A DNA stretch of 64,000 nucleotides from Hermetia illucens (taxonomy: Eukaryota; Arthropoda; Insecta; Diptera; Stratiomyidae): contig NC_051850.1 in assembly GCF_905115235.1 (NCBI RefSeq), positions 25,669,010-25,733,009 on the forward strand, in the 5' to 3' direction. A model generated the notes under the pieces. It was given only the letters and a program-made list of their open reading frames with translations. It searched no databases and was not told the origin of the DNA. The translations under genes and the position numbers were made by a program. Of this stretch, positions 1 through 10,925 are shown one piece after another; the first letter of the stretch is position 1; every line of letters begins with the position of its first letter.

Positions 1-708
1 ATCTTAGATCTCCAGATCAAATGTCTTCAATTTATTCCTCTTCAACACCAACAGCTCTCTTACCAAACCCTATCTCTAAAAAAAAGCTGCAGACTAAGAA
101 GGATGAAGGCGAGTCTCTTGTGCCCAAAATCTAGACAAAATGTACCAACTGGTCCTCCAAGTTGGGCGTTGGGTAGGGATAACAACCCTACATGGAAAAC
201 AATTTGTTATGAAGCCACAAAATGAACCTTGGACTGGATTGACTACACAACGGCGAACCCGGCAACGACAAAGGAATAACGATTTGGGCATTTTCTCATG
301 GAACGTGCGCTGCATGCATAGAGATAGAGCTGCCAAGCAGCTAGCCGTTAACCTGTTCCAATATAAGGCTGACGTAACCGGGTTGCAGGAGATGCATTAA
401 ACTGGCACCGGTCTCCTCGAGAAGAGTCGCTATAGCATATATTATAGGGACCATCCAGTAAACCATGTGTTCGAAGTATGCTTCTTAGTCAGCCAAAAAA
501 TGAAACCTGCTCTTATCGGCTTTGAAAATATAAGCGAACGGCAAATTTAGAAATATAAGCCTGATTAACGTTCACGCCCCTACTGAGGAGACTGCTGACT
601 TGGAGAAGGATACCTTCTACAAAGCAGTAGAACGAACCCTCGAAGCCTGTCCCAGATATGATATCAAAATCATACTTGGGGATTTTAACAACCAAGTAGA
701 GACCAAGT
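1..708 (+). mobile_element. RTE-clade LINE, 5' fragment (copy 1)
   Basis: This stretch is a 5' piece of the same LINE that follows from 709. It carries the end of the 5' leader and the N-terminal part of the apurinic-type endonuclease, with readable motifs such as IFSWNVRCMH, VTGLQEMH and a later ILGDFNNQVE-like segment. The reading frame is broken by stops and shifts. It ends abruptly in the endonuclease where the next copy starts, and ACCAAGTAG occurs twice at the junction. No downstream remainder of this copy was seen after the second element. It was recognised by near-identity to the neighbouring copy and by family motifs. Confidence 0.8.
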
Positions 709-3536
709 AGTGGTCAAAGGGTAGTATAGGTCCCGGGGCGAAACGTGGATTGGTACCCACGATGGAGCATAAAACCTGGGAAATGCCTGCTGAACCAACA
801 CCAACAGCTCTACTACCAAACCCTATCTCCACCTCCACGTGGTGACCGCTGGGAGCTCTTTCTTGACGAAAAGCTGCAGACGGAGAAAGATGAAGGCGAG
901 TCTCCCGCGCCTAAAAACGGGACAAATTGTACCAACTGGTCCTCCAGGTTGGGGGTTGGGTAGGGCTGACAACCCTACACGGAAAACAACTTGTTACGAA
1001 GCCACAACAGGAGCCTCGGACAGGACGGATTTTAAAACGACGGACCCTGCAACGACAACGGAACAACGATTTGCGCATTTTCTCATGGAACGTGCGCTCC
1101 CTGTACAAAGATGAAGCTGATGAGCAGCTAGCCGATACCCTGTCCCAATATAGGGCTGATATAACAGCGTTGCAAGAGATGCGATGGGCAGGGACCGGTT
1201 TCCTGGAGAAGAGCCGCTACACCGTATATTATAGCGGTCATCCAGTAAACCATGTGCTCGGAGTAGGTTTCTTAGTCAGCCAAAAAATGAAACCTGCTGT
1301 TATCAGCTTTGAAAACATAAGCGGGCGGCTTTGCACTCTGCGCTTGCGAGGCAAGTTTAGAAATATAAGCCTCCTAAACGTTCACGCCCCTACAGAGGAG
1401 ACTGCAGAGTCGGAGAAGGATACCTTCTACGAGGCAATAGAACGAACCCTCGAAGCCTGTCCCAGATATAATATCAAAATCATACTTGGGGATTTTAACA
1501 GGCAAGTAGGGAAGGAGCCAGTATTCAGGCGATACGTTGGCTCCCATAGCTTACACGAAAAACCAAATGATAACGGATTGCGGACTATTCAATTAGCAGG
1601 GTCACACGAAATGGTTGTTGGAAGCACCTGGTTTGCGCGGAAAGCGGTCCACAAACATACGTGGGCCTCTCCAGACGGGACCACTTTCAACCAAATTGAC
1701 CAGGTGTTGATCGAACGCCGCCACCTCTCAGCCTTGATGAATGTCGGAACATATAGGGGGGCCAATATAGACTCGGATCACTATCTCGTTGGCATGGTGC
1801 TCCGAGCTCGAATAACAATACCACCTAGAATCCCCTCTGACAATCAGGTGAGAGTGAACACTGAAGCCATCCACAACACAACCCTCCGCGACACCTATAA
1901 GAGGGAAATGGATGCTGCCATAACCGCAGTCAACAGAGGACCTGGAGATGAAGCATCAACAAATGATCTTCACAATCACCTGAAGAACGTTATCATGGAT
2001 ACGGCCACAAACATACTTGGCCCCAGCCGCAAAAGGAGTCGGAACAGCTGGTTTGACGATGAATGTAAGCTAGCAACGGAACGGAAGAATGCCGCATACC
2101 GAGTAATGTTGCATTCTCAAAGAACGCGGGCACGCGCAGAGACTTATCACGAACTCCGTCGAGCGGAGAAGCGACTTCACAGACGGAAAAAGGAAGCCTG
2201 GGAGAACCAACAAGTCTGTGAACTAGAAAAGTACAGGGCGCAACCGCACCAGGCGCGGAAGTTTTACCAACAAATCAGCAGGATGAAGCCTTATACACCT
2301 CGATGCTCATACTGCCGAGACAAAGAGGGAAATCTGATTTCCGACAGAATGGGCATATTAGAGCGATGGGTTGAGTACTTTGATGAGCTACTGAACAACC
2401 AGAACATCGGCGAGTTGGAAGTTCCGCCAACTGAAGACGACGAACAAACACCGCCACCACCAAGGATAGAAGAAACAGTCCGTGCAATTCATCGGCTTAA
2501 AAATCATAAATCGCCAGGAGCCGATGGAATTCCATCCGAGTTGGTTAAATATGGAGGCGACCGATTACACTAAGTGGTTCATCAACTTGTGCTCAATTTG
2601 TGGGACAGCAAATCAATGCCTGACGAGTTGCAAGGAGGCATTATCTGTCTCATATATAAATCCGATATCACGCAGTGCAGCAGTTATGGAAATATCACGT
2701 TGCTGAGTACCATCTATAAGATATGCACCACTATCTTGCTAGGCCGAATAGCCCCATACCGCCAGAACATCAGTGGCCCATACCAAAGAGGCTTCACTCC
2801 AGGCAAATCAGCAACAGATTAGATTTTCTGTGTGCGACAAGCGAAAGGCAAAAACTATCAGTTACACCATCTTTGCATCAACTTAAAAGCCGCCTATGAT
2901 AGCATAACCAGGGTAAAACTGTACACCGCCATGAGAGTAAATTGATAAGACTAACTATGCTGACCCTGACCAATGTGCGAGGCCAGATAAAAGCAGCAGG
3001 ATCACTCTCAAGACCCTTCAGCATCAACAACAGTCTACGACAAGGGAGATGCCCTATCATGCGTCCTCTTTAACCTGGCCCTGGAGAGTGGGGTTGAGGT
3101 AAATGCGAAGGGTACGATCCTCCTTAAGTCCACTCAACTACTGGTCAATGGCCGCGTTCGAAAAAGGGTTCCTCCGAAGAATTTTCGGTCCCCTACATGA
3201 GGATGAACGACTCCCTAGCGTACGAAACGACGAAATCTATGAGCGATACTATCACCTTGAGGTTGTGGAGAAAATTCATTGGGCGGGTCACTTAATCCGT
3301 ATAGATGAGGACAATTCAGCCTGGAAAGTCTACAAAGTCTACGATATCTATGGTAGAAAAAGAAGACGAGGCAGACCTTGCTTGAGATGAAGCGATGGTG
3401 CAGGCCAGCACGCCTGGCAGCTTTAAGGGATATCGAATTGGTGGACCTTGGCCCAAAACCGGGATATCTGGAGTTCCTTATTTAGGCAGACCTAGACCAG
3501 ATACCGGCTATCGCGCTGTTAATGATAATGATCATC
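709..3536 (+). mobile_element. RTE-clade LINE, near full-length but defective (copy 2)
   Basis: The element begins with a leader (GTGGTCAAAGGGTAGTATAG) also found near 21596 and 40709, which defines the family's 5' end. A long endonuclease/reverse-transcriptase ORF follows from 927, then a damaged RT C-terminal region and a 3' tail. The tail includes GGGATATCGAATTGGTGGACC and ends in TGATAATGATCATC, a decayed form of the TGA-type microsatellite that ends other copies here. The region 2880-3110 lacks the RT palm core found in the copy at 28.6 kb. The layout (endonuclease, RT, short repeat tail, no poly-A) fits the RTE clade, which is common in insects. Confidence 0.85.
927..2822 (+). pseudogene. 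RTE endonuclease-reverse transcriptase ORF, interrupted
   Basis: The first 548 codons are open. They contain an AP-type endonuclease (about 1070-1800) with IFSWNVRSLY, ITALQEMRW, LNVHAPTEE, IILGDFNRQVG and IDSDHYLVGMV, then a basic linker, then the start of RT (KNHKSPGADGIPSELVKYGG). A TAA at 2571 replaces a CAA codon present in the copy at 29.08 kb, after which the same frame continues through LLSTIYKI and SGPYQRGFTPGKSATD to a TAG at 2820. Two nonsense changes plus loss of the RT palm make it non-functional. The protein would nick target DNA and copy its RNA in the nucleus. The start is uncertain because the first ATG precedes a poorly conserved leader peptide. Confidence 0.8.
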
Positions 3537-4610
3537 GTTTCTTAAATTTATAATTGCTAAATATCATTGGTAAGTTTAATATATGTTTATTAAACTGGAT
3601 AAGGCTACATCCAATCATAAAATCAAGTCTTTAGGATTTGCGGCAAATTTTATTTCACCGAAAATATTAAAAGGAAGATTAAATGAAAAGGCTCGATTAT
3701 TATGTGGCGCGGCAGGATCGGCAGCATTCGAAATTTATTTCGAATGTTGCGGATGCGGACGGGTAGATGGCGCGGAACTCTCCACTCGCTCATTTTCAAA
3801 ACGCACCGGGGGAGTGGAGAATTAGCGGTGGAAAAATGCCGTTGGTTGGGACAGTAAGGACCGCATGGAAATAAGCCGGTCTCTTCTGTTTCCAACCGTG
3901 GCGGCGTAAACATCACATCGGTGCAAAGATCCAATTTGGAATACAAATTCAGAAATCTTATTGAAAAGTTAAATTTTTGTGTTTATTGCTAAATTGCTAT
4001 TGTGGTTTAAATAAATATTACCAAAGTTTATCTATCACGTTTTCAATCTCCAATTTGTTCAGGTGCCTCGTTCTAGCATAATCATTACATTACTCTTTTC
4101 TGAGAGAATTATAAAACGCATTTACTTGTTTTCTCCGGAAGCTGAACTAAAATTACTTTCCGAAGCGGGTCTTAATTTCGACCAATTTTGTAGGAAAAGT
4201 GGGAAGAAACACACAAAAACTTTCATACCTGAAGCGTCCAGATTCCAATTTTCCGACTTTTTATCCCCTACTTTTCTCCGCCGAAATTTTTTCTGGCATA
4301 AAGTTAAAGCTACCCTACTTGGCCAACCAAACACCTCACTTGGCTAAGCGTATTCCTCCAATCATAAAGAACTATATCACAACAAGCTATCTCTTTTCTC
4401 GAATAAAAAAAAAAACGTTTTCATAAGCTAACAAACAACCTTGACTTCAAACCACACCTCTGCCAGATAATCCTTAGGAGGTCTAATGCCGGTTAACTGT
4501 CATCCTTGCACAATAAATGATATCACTCAAGAAGGCGGCTGTATGTGGCAAAGTTCGCCTGAATCATGGTTGTCATTTGTCTCCAAAGTTCTAACCAATT
4601 GTCAATCATG
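3537..4610. other. Unassigned intergenic DNA with two small hairpins
   Basis: No gene or known element is recognised. The segment 3700-3830 is richer in G+C than its surroundings and holds two inverted repeats: 13-bp arms around TTTA at 3721-3750 (one mismatch) and 8-bp arms CTCCACTC/GAGTGGAG at 3780-3819. The open frame 4063-4347 has no recognisable motif, codon pattern or splice context. Confidence 0.4.
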
Positions 4611-4812
4611 TGTCCGGAGAGCTGAGTGGTTAAAGCACAAGGCTGTGAGTAAGTACCAGAGTCAAAGCAGGGAAACAATCGCGGGCGAGCGCAATGCTGA
4701 CCACATTGCTTTCTACAGTGTACTGTAGTATACCCTCACGGTCTTGAATGAAGTGTTCTAACACACATCAAGGCCCTGATCTAATCGGATTGTTATGCCA
4801 ACGATTATTATT
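4611..4812 (+). mobile_element. tRNA-derived SINE, internally deleted
   Basis: The sequence starts TGTCCGGAGAGCTGAGTGG, a tRNA-like head with an A box. It then jumps to the SINE body, ending AAGGCCCTGATC...CCAACGATTATTATT. Relative to copies at 55.8 and 62.3 kb it lacks about 90 bp including the B box. Its (ATT)n tail is directly abutted by the 3' end of an R4/Dong-like LINE on the other strand. Confidence 0.8.
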
Positions 4813-6150
4813 TTCCGAGTTATCACAATCTCGGCAGATGCCGGATTTTACCTAATACTAGCACTAAGTGCCAAGCATTTAGGCTCGGACGATCCTACCT
4901 ACTTAAAAACTAAAAGAGGCACTGGTGGTGGTGGCCGGTGGTAGGTCAGTGGGAGAATCCGTCGAGCACTCCCCGCAACATCGAGCACGTATGGAGAATG
5001 GTGTACTTCTGCATGGTTTGAACCAGACTGTGCGAAAGTCCCAGGACATCAAGAGAAGCCGTCAGGGATTTAGGTACAATACCTGTAGCTGACAATATTA
5101 TGGGAACTACAACCACCCGCTCGAGACGCCAAATTTCTTTGATTTCCCGAGCCAATGGCTCATAGTTCACCTTCTTCTCCACGTATTTCCGTTCAATGTT
5201 GCTATTATGGGGGATAGCAACATCAATAATATACGCGGAGCGACCCGTCTTGTCAACTAACAGTACGTCAGGCTTACAGGCATGCTGTAAGCAGAACTAT
5301 CAAGTATTGCTTGCGGCTCATATCGGTAAACCAGACATGTCCCCGTGATCAGCCCATGCTTGTATGCAAGGTTTTGATGGATAACCTTACATACAGCATT
5401 ATGCCTGGTGATGTATTGCACCGGTGCCATAACAGTACAGCCAGAAATGAGATGGTCCAACGTCTCTAACGCCGAACCACGCATTCTGCACTGGTCATTC
5501 TCCACCCGTTCTTTCATGATGAGCTTTTTATAAGCTCGGGTAGCGACCACGCCATCCTGAATGGCACACATGAACCCCTCCGTCTCAGCAAAGAGCTCCC
5601 CAGCACACAGCCATCTGTTCGACAGATGCAAATCGACAAATGGCTGCCAAAGACAATTCACGTGTTTACCGTGCATTGCCTTCGACTTCCATTCATCGAT
5701 CCGCTCTTGGTGCGACTTCACCCCACTCAGAGGATTGAAGGATCGACCCTTCAAGTTAAGTGGAGTCAGTCCACAGTCTGCCTTACAGACAGCCGCATGC
5801 AAGGGACTCCCCTGCTCTTTGCTGTAAAAATAAGCGCGCAGCGAGTCGACTTGCGATGATGTTGTGCCGCCACGTCAACCACGCCCCTACCTCCGATGTC
5901 ACGAGGCAGGTTCATGCGCTCCACGGTAGACTTTGGGTGATGCATTCGGAATTTGGACATAGTTGTCCGTATCCGCCGCTGGACGTTTTCCAGATCGGTC
6001 TTCGTCCACGGCAATATTCCGAATGCATAAGCCAGTGAAGGGATGGCGAATACATTCAACGCGCTTATTTTATTCTTCCCCGAGAGATGCGATTTCAGCA
6101 CCAGCTTTACACGTCGCAGGAATTCGGACAGCAGAGCTTCTTTCAGATCA
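4813..6150 (-). mobile_element. R4/Dong-like LINE, 5'-truncated copy
   Basis: Read on the minus strand, this is nearly identical to 32.83-34.17 kb. It contains the region after RT, a Cys-His finger, the restriction-like endonuclease with PD...D, and the 3' UTR ending CTCGGAAAATAATAAT. Homology begins at GATCTGAA near 6150, so it is 5'-truncated, as expected for target-primed reverse transcription that stopped early. It shares the one-base frameshift just before the endonuclease PD motif with the longer copy. It has a further single-base deletion near 5854 and one finger cysteine changed (CRMRG instead of CRMCG). Its 3' end sits in the ATT tail of a SINE, matching a TAA-repeat target preference. 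Confidence 0.88.
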
Positions 6151-7174
6151 ATTGCCACTGGAGAAGAGAAGACTGTACCGAAAATAGCATCGGTAACCTA
6201 TCCCTCAAAATTAAGGTAATTCGAACTGTCACAGTCACGATGCTCGCAAAGAAGAGATGAGGAAGCATCTGAACCCACAGCTCTTGCAACGCGCGCTCTC
6301 TTAACATGGAAACCGGTTCCTGACTGGATCTGGCAAAATTCTGTTGAAGGTTGATATATGGTTGCGTATACCTCCCAATGGCCACACCACGCCTATCTCA
6401 TTCACGTAGCATCGCGAGAATCTATACTCCTCCTCTACTGTTCTATGCGCTATGCTTCTAGTGCGACCCACTCGTCGGCCACTGTAATATCCGGTGCGGA
6501 CCCAAGCACTCGCAAAGATACATGAAGGGGTCGAAGTGCTCTTAGGAAACCTCTCCCCCCCCCTCCCCCAACATTCCAGAATCTAACTATCACACAGGCG
6601 TGGAAGTACGTATCGCCGTAACAATTCGATGAAACTTCAAAGTTTACGAACGGACCTTCACGGTCAATTTCATTTATTTTGCCAATACAAATTCAAAATC
6701 TTTCTAGAGTTCCAACGAGATGGGGAAAATGTATTAATTAAAATAATAATTGAGTTTGGAATACCATCAAAACTAATCTGAATTACGAATCCCCAAAGTT
6801 TAGTGATTAGAAACTGGAACAACCACTTCTTTTATCTCCCTTGTTCTGTGATTAGAACGAAAGGGAACTCCGATCTGATGACCGAGAATAAGAAACTTCG
6901 TTCACAGAATGAAGCATATAAAAGACCATTCTCATGGAAGATACCCAAAACAGAAACATAACGATGCAACTGAAGTTCACGCATTCTGCAGTTACCACGG
7001 GTCTAAAAAATATTAAACAAGAGAGCTGGTAAAGCGAAGAAGTGCATTTAAAAATGTTAATGAAACTTTTTTGTTTAGGGATTGAGGACATTCACTTCAC
7101 CGGACCAAATGGAGAACAACTTGTTTCCACTCTCTATGGTCCACGGACTCCTCTTTTTGGCTTTAACTTCCAAA
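6151..7174. other. Unassigned intergenic DNA
   Basis: No gene is recognised. There is a C-rich run at 6550-6572. Short open frames lack motifs. The stretch 6700-7060 is AT-rich and carries no repeat I can match elsewhere in the window. Confidence 0.4.
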
Positions 7175-7434
7175 GTTCAAAAACTAAAAGAGGGTCGAAG
7201 ACGGCTGCAGTTTCGTACCAGGCCAGAGGAAACTCGTCAGAGGCTACCTCACCTCTGCCCTGGAAACAGGGTGACCAAAGCAGCCCTCAGGTGTTATACG
7301 CTCCCTTTCATAATTCGATACCAGCGAGCCCCTCCGGTCACGCTTCTTCAAGGCAGAGGTGCGTCTGATGAGTTGCCTCTGCCCTGGTATGAAACTATAG
7401 CCGTCTTCGTCCCTCTTTTAATTTTTGATGAAAC
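7175..7434. repeat. Foldback repeat with ~86-bp inverted arms
   Basis: The left arm (7175-7261, GTTCAAAAACTAAAAGAGGG...) is matched in reverse complement by the right arm (7349-7434, ...CCCTCTTTTAATTTTTGATG). Most bases pair, with small mismatches. The spacer of about 87 bp is not repeated. The structure resembles a foldback MITE or a degraded DNA-transposon derivative. No transposase and no clear target-site duplication were found. Confidence 0.75.
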
Positions 7435-8376
7435 TTGCTCCATATCGAAATAATGAATAGTAACAGTTAGGTGCTCTTAAACTTATTTTTTGGAGCTGAA
7501 TATCGTTTCAACCACGCGGCACTGGTCTCACACGCCTAACTTTGCACTGCCCTAATGTAAGTTTAGCCTCAGAAAGCGGCCTTTTGTTGCATTGTAGAGA
7601 TGGAATAAAGTGAACCTCATGCGTTGGTCAATCCATCATTGACTATTTCCAGCCATTTGATGAAACCAGACAAAGTTTTCACCTGAAATCCTGAAAAACG
7701 CTAAGAGTTACGTTCGACCACTTTGAACTTAAACTGAGACGGGGGAACTTGAATCCCAAAGTTTCATCCTCTCTAAGAAAGGGGAACCTAAGAACCAGTC
7801 TTAATTAAGTTGCAGTTGTGTTATTTTGGTTTTGAAATTGAAAAAATCCTTAGTTCGCATACAGAAGCAAAATTGTTCTGCTTCGACCGACTTGAGCCTG
7901 AACCAGGCGGAAGCAGCCACCAATATGATTCACACCCATGTGATATTTGTGAAAGTGTTTTAGGAATTGCAGCAAAACACATTTTCAATTTTCCATTATT
8001 AAAGTAGCAAAGATGAGTTAAATATTTCACGTTTAGCTTATAAACTGAAGCCCATTCGTTATTAACTTTGCAGAGTTCGAATGCTTATATACCAGAAAGA
8101 CAACTCCTTACCCAATTACTTATAAACGGATAATCAATTTGATTTGACCAGTGCGGTCTGTCAATTGAGTCTTGAGTCACTTTATAAAAACCCTGCCGTC
8201 TAATATTGCTCTACAAATGAAAACCTTCCTAAAATGAATCCTTTCCGGGTTAAATAATGCTTCATGAAAGTCCTGGGCATTTAACGTGAGTATCTGCCTT
8301 GCAGATATAATCTCACGGTCCTCTGCGGACACGGACTGATATAGAGACCACAATAAGAGCTTCCCCATAATTCTCA
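7435..8376. other. Unassigned intergenic DNA
   Basis: No coding region or repeat is supported. The open frames 7810-8007 (+) and 8177-8377 (-) are short and without recognisable motifs. Confidence 0.35.
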
Positions 8377-8800
8377 CAGCGGCACTGGTTTATCCTAAGT
8401 GCAGGTTCAGCACTTATACCAGTGGGTGCAAAGTCTGTCTAACACCTTTGCCGCAACTAAAGACTGTGATCCCGAGTTATACAGCACAACTTCACGCTTG
8501 AGTTCACAAGGAGCACTGCCTGAGATATGGGCGCAACCACAACCACCATGAAACTCACACAAGGAGGCCAACCGCTAATAACTGGGCCGAGACCACATTG
8601 TCCAGGAGCACGCTTGAAATTCATATTCTCAGAGGACCGTCCCGGTTCCCATGGTACCAGATAACCTCCGGTGCGGCTTCGAAGCAAGGGGAGGGGGCTG
8701 ATTGCCCTCTTCTAATACGTGAGGACAGCGCCTGCATTGATCGTCCGAACTGCGGATGCATTTTGGTGCCTACCCTACCAATAGTACTAGCTGTAGTTTT
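8377..8800. repeat. Unclassified dispersed repeat (copy 1)
   Basis: This stretch shares ordered blocks with 41.88-42.26 kb, for example AAGG(A/T)GGCCAACCGC(T/A)AATAAC and GGTACCAGATAACCTC. On the minus strand it gives an open frame of about 76 codons without a domain I recognise. Both copies lie downstream of a cuticle gene (A and E). It may be a mobile element or part of an ancestral duplicated block. Confidence 0.55.
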
Positions 8801-9010
8801 GTACTCTTTCAGTCAATCAGACTAGAACGGCCGATCCTTTTCTTTTGAGACCGGATTTTAGGCCCCCTGTGGAAGCTGTACACCAGTACACTGTTAACTT
8901 TGAATATGAATTAAAATTGACAGATAGTGAACACCAAAATTATACCAGGAGATTGAAACAAATTGGTTAAAGTTATTTGTCTTTTATTGCGTCAGTCATT
9001 AGGTAACACT

Positions 9011-9542
9011 TTAGTGAGCGGCAGCCTTCTTCTTCTTCCAGAGAGCATCATATCCCCAAGCTGGAGCGGCATAAGCATGACTTCCCCATCCGTATCCGTG
9101 GGAAACAATTGGGTCAGCAATAGCATGACCAGCAATACCATGACCAGCAATAGCATGACCAGCATAGGCACCAACGATAGCTGGGGCAGCAACAGCGTGG
9201 CTAACAACTGGAGCAGAGTAAGCAGCAACAGCTGGGGCAGCAACGGCGTGGCTTACAACGGGAGCAGCGACGGCATGGCTAACAACTGGAGCAGAGTAGG
9301 CAGCAACAGCTGGGGCAGCTACAGCATGTCCCCATCCACCAGCATAACCGACTCCATGTCCCCATCCCAAACCACCGGCGTAACCGACACCATTTCCCCA
9401 TCCGTATCCATGGGCGACTGGAGCTACGTATCCGGCTGAAGCGGCGCCGATGAGAGCAAGAGCCAAAACTAAGAATTTCTGCAAAATCAGATTTTTATGT
9501 TTCAGATACTGCACTTTAAAAACAATCATTTTTACTCACCAT
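9011..9542 (-). CDS. Cuticle-type AAPV-repeat secreted protein, gene A (divergent member)
   Basis: Exon 1 is only the ATG (9540-9542), followed by GTGAGT. The intron is 9479-9539 and exon 2 is 9011-9478, giving 156 residues. Residues 1-16 are a signal peptide ending A-S-A before GYVAPV. A glycine-tryptophan block follows (GYGWG near residue 26), then AAP/VVSHAV repeats, then a C-terminal GYGWG and a lysine-rich end. It differs from B-G in its tail (YDALW, four lysines, three alanines) and in an insert rich in GHAIAGHG. The nature of the protein suggests an extracellular structural role in cuticle; that is inferred from composition and family resemblance. AATAAA lies at 8983-8988 (minus). The start is fixed by the conserved ATG-splice junction in all seven copies. 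Confidence 0.88.
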
Positions 9543-9581
9543 TATGCTGATTGGTGCTGTCTTCTGGATAAGTGAACCCTG

Positions 9582-9617
9582 ACTGATGCTTTATCTAAAT
9601 CAAATGCAGTATTTATA
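9582..9617 (-). promoter_or_regulatory. Core promoter of gene A
   Basis: TATAAAT lies on the minus strand at 9611-9617 and an Inr-like TCAGT at 9582-9586. The spacing of about 31-35 bp matches that in the other six copies. The inferred 5' UTR is about 40 nt. Confidence 0.75.
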
Positions 9618-9677
9618 TAAAATAGATTTACCGAAAAATCTGCAGCTAATTCGAAGCCGATGCATAATTTTTCCAGT

Positions 9678-9800
9678 TTGATTCAACTTCGAGGTCAGTA
9701 TTCTATCGATTCATTCATTTTTCGTAAATATTTATCAGATCCATTCAACGCACTATCATCTTTTTGCATTCGCTTTCGTGTTGTTTGATTATGCGTTAGC
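9678..9800 (-). promoter_or_regulatory. Upstream conserved block, gene A (weak match)
   Basis: Short pieces of the block shared by B-F can be aligned, including TTCGAGGTCA and GTAAATATTTATCAGAT with a GATA-type TGATAA on the minus strand. Similarity is lower than among B-F, in line with the divergence of gene A. Confidence 0.45.
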
Positions 9801-10925
9801 ATTCACTTCCCACTTAAAAAAAGAAACATTTGTGGACAAATTTAGAAAACCGCAATCGTCGTTCAAGATCATAAATTAGAAGGAAAACCTGTTACTCATT
9901 CTGGCATATGTGAATTTTTGGAATCCTGATTCCTCATGATCGTTAGAGATCAGTTATTTGTAGACACAGACTAATATCTTATTAAAACACGTTACGTAAC
10001 TATTTACGCTACCGCACTACCAATGTGGGAGGTATTTCAACCCGGAAGGAACTTTTCTTTAAAGATGAGGCTATGTTTGGTCTTTAGATGCAGCCAAGGT
10101 GTCTGCTGTATTGAAAGTGGCACAATTCATAAGGGAAGAAAAGACATCGCTAGTGTGCCTTTACGATTTTCAAATGGAGAGGACACCATCCAAATGAATC
10201 ATGACCACTAAGTTCTTCGTTAACAGACAAATAAAGATCGTACAAGACCACCCACTTCTAACTTCAGCTTCGCAGAAATATTTGCCGTCATGGATCACCC
10301 TAGTGTGTTGCAATCAGGAATATAAGACCAAACTGCGACTGCGATATGAACTAGATCACGAAAAAGTAAACCCCCCACCAGTCTTATACCCCCTTAGATT
10401 CAGATTTTAGGCTTGGGGCTTTCACCCTGCCTTGGCGTTTCAACACCCAACTGATATTAGGGATACCTTTTCCAGGGGCACAACAATAGATTAGTGTATA
10501 GAGACTACTAACAGTCTAGGGATCAAATGAAATGATCCTCTTTCCGAAAAATTTTTTTTAATCAGTTTAGGCCTCCCTTAGGTGACCAGGATATCTTTGC
10601 GCTCTTAACTGCCCAGAAAATTTATCTGTGAAAGCCTATAGCTATTACCAGAGCATTTTATAACGAAAAACGGGATGATAGAGGTGCATATATGACTATG
10701 TAAGTCATTATGAGGCTGAAAAACAAGTTACAGAGATAGATCTTTATCTGCCTGCTACTATGGTTTGCCAACTGCGCAAGTTAATCTCACGACTAGGCAT
10801 ACTATAACGGACACTCTTGAGGATATGTACATGCAGCAATTCTCAAACAGTCCACAATCGGCCTGCGTTGATGTTCTGCAATTTTTCGCAAAATAGGCAT
10901 TTTCACTAAGATTTTTTGGTCAAAA
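9801..10925. other. Unassigned intergenic DNA
   Basis: Nothing is recognised beyond the upstream flank of gene A. Open frames at 10023-10211 and 10201-10410 carry no motif. The stretch 10360-10920 has no match elsewhere that I could see. Confidence 0.35.

Noticed and set aside
4063-4347. 94-codon open frame as a host gene
   Set aside because: No motif, no promoter or splice pattern, and the opposite strand is open over the same interval.
9011-9439. Antisense open frames (Ser/Trp/Asn-rich, ~150 codons) over all cuticle genes
   Set aside because: They mirror the sense codon bias. F and G, identical in sense, differ at about a dozen antisense residues, so only the sense frame is constrained. 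No promoter or splice context on that strand.
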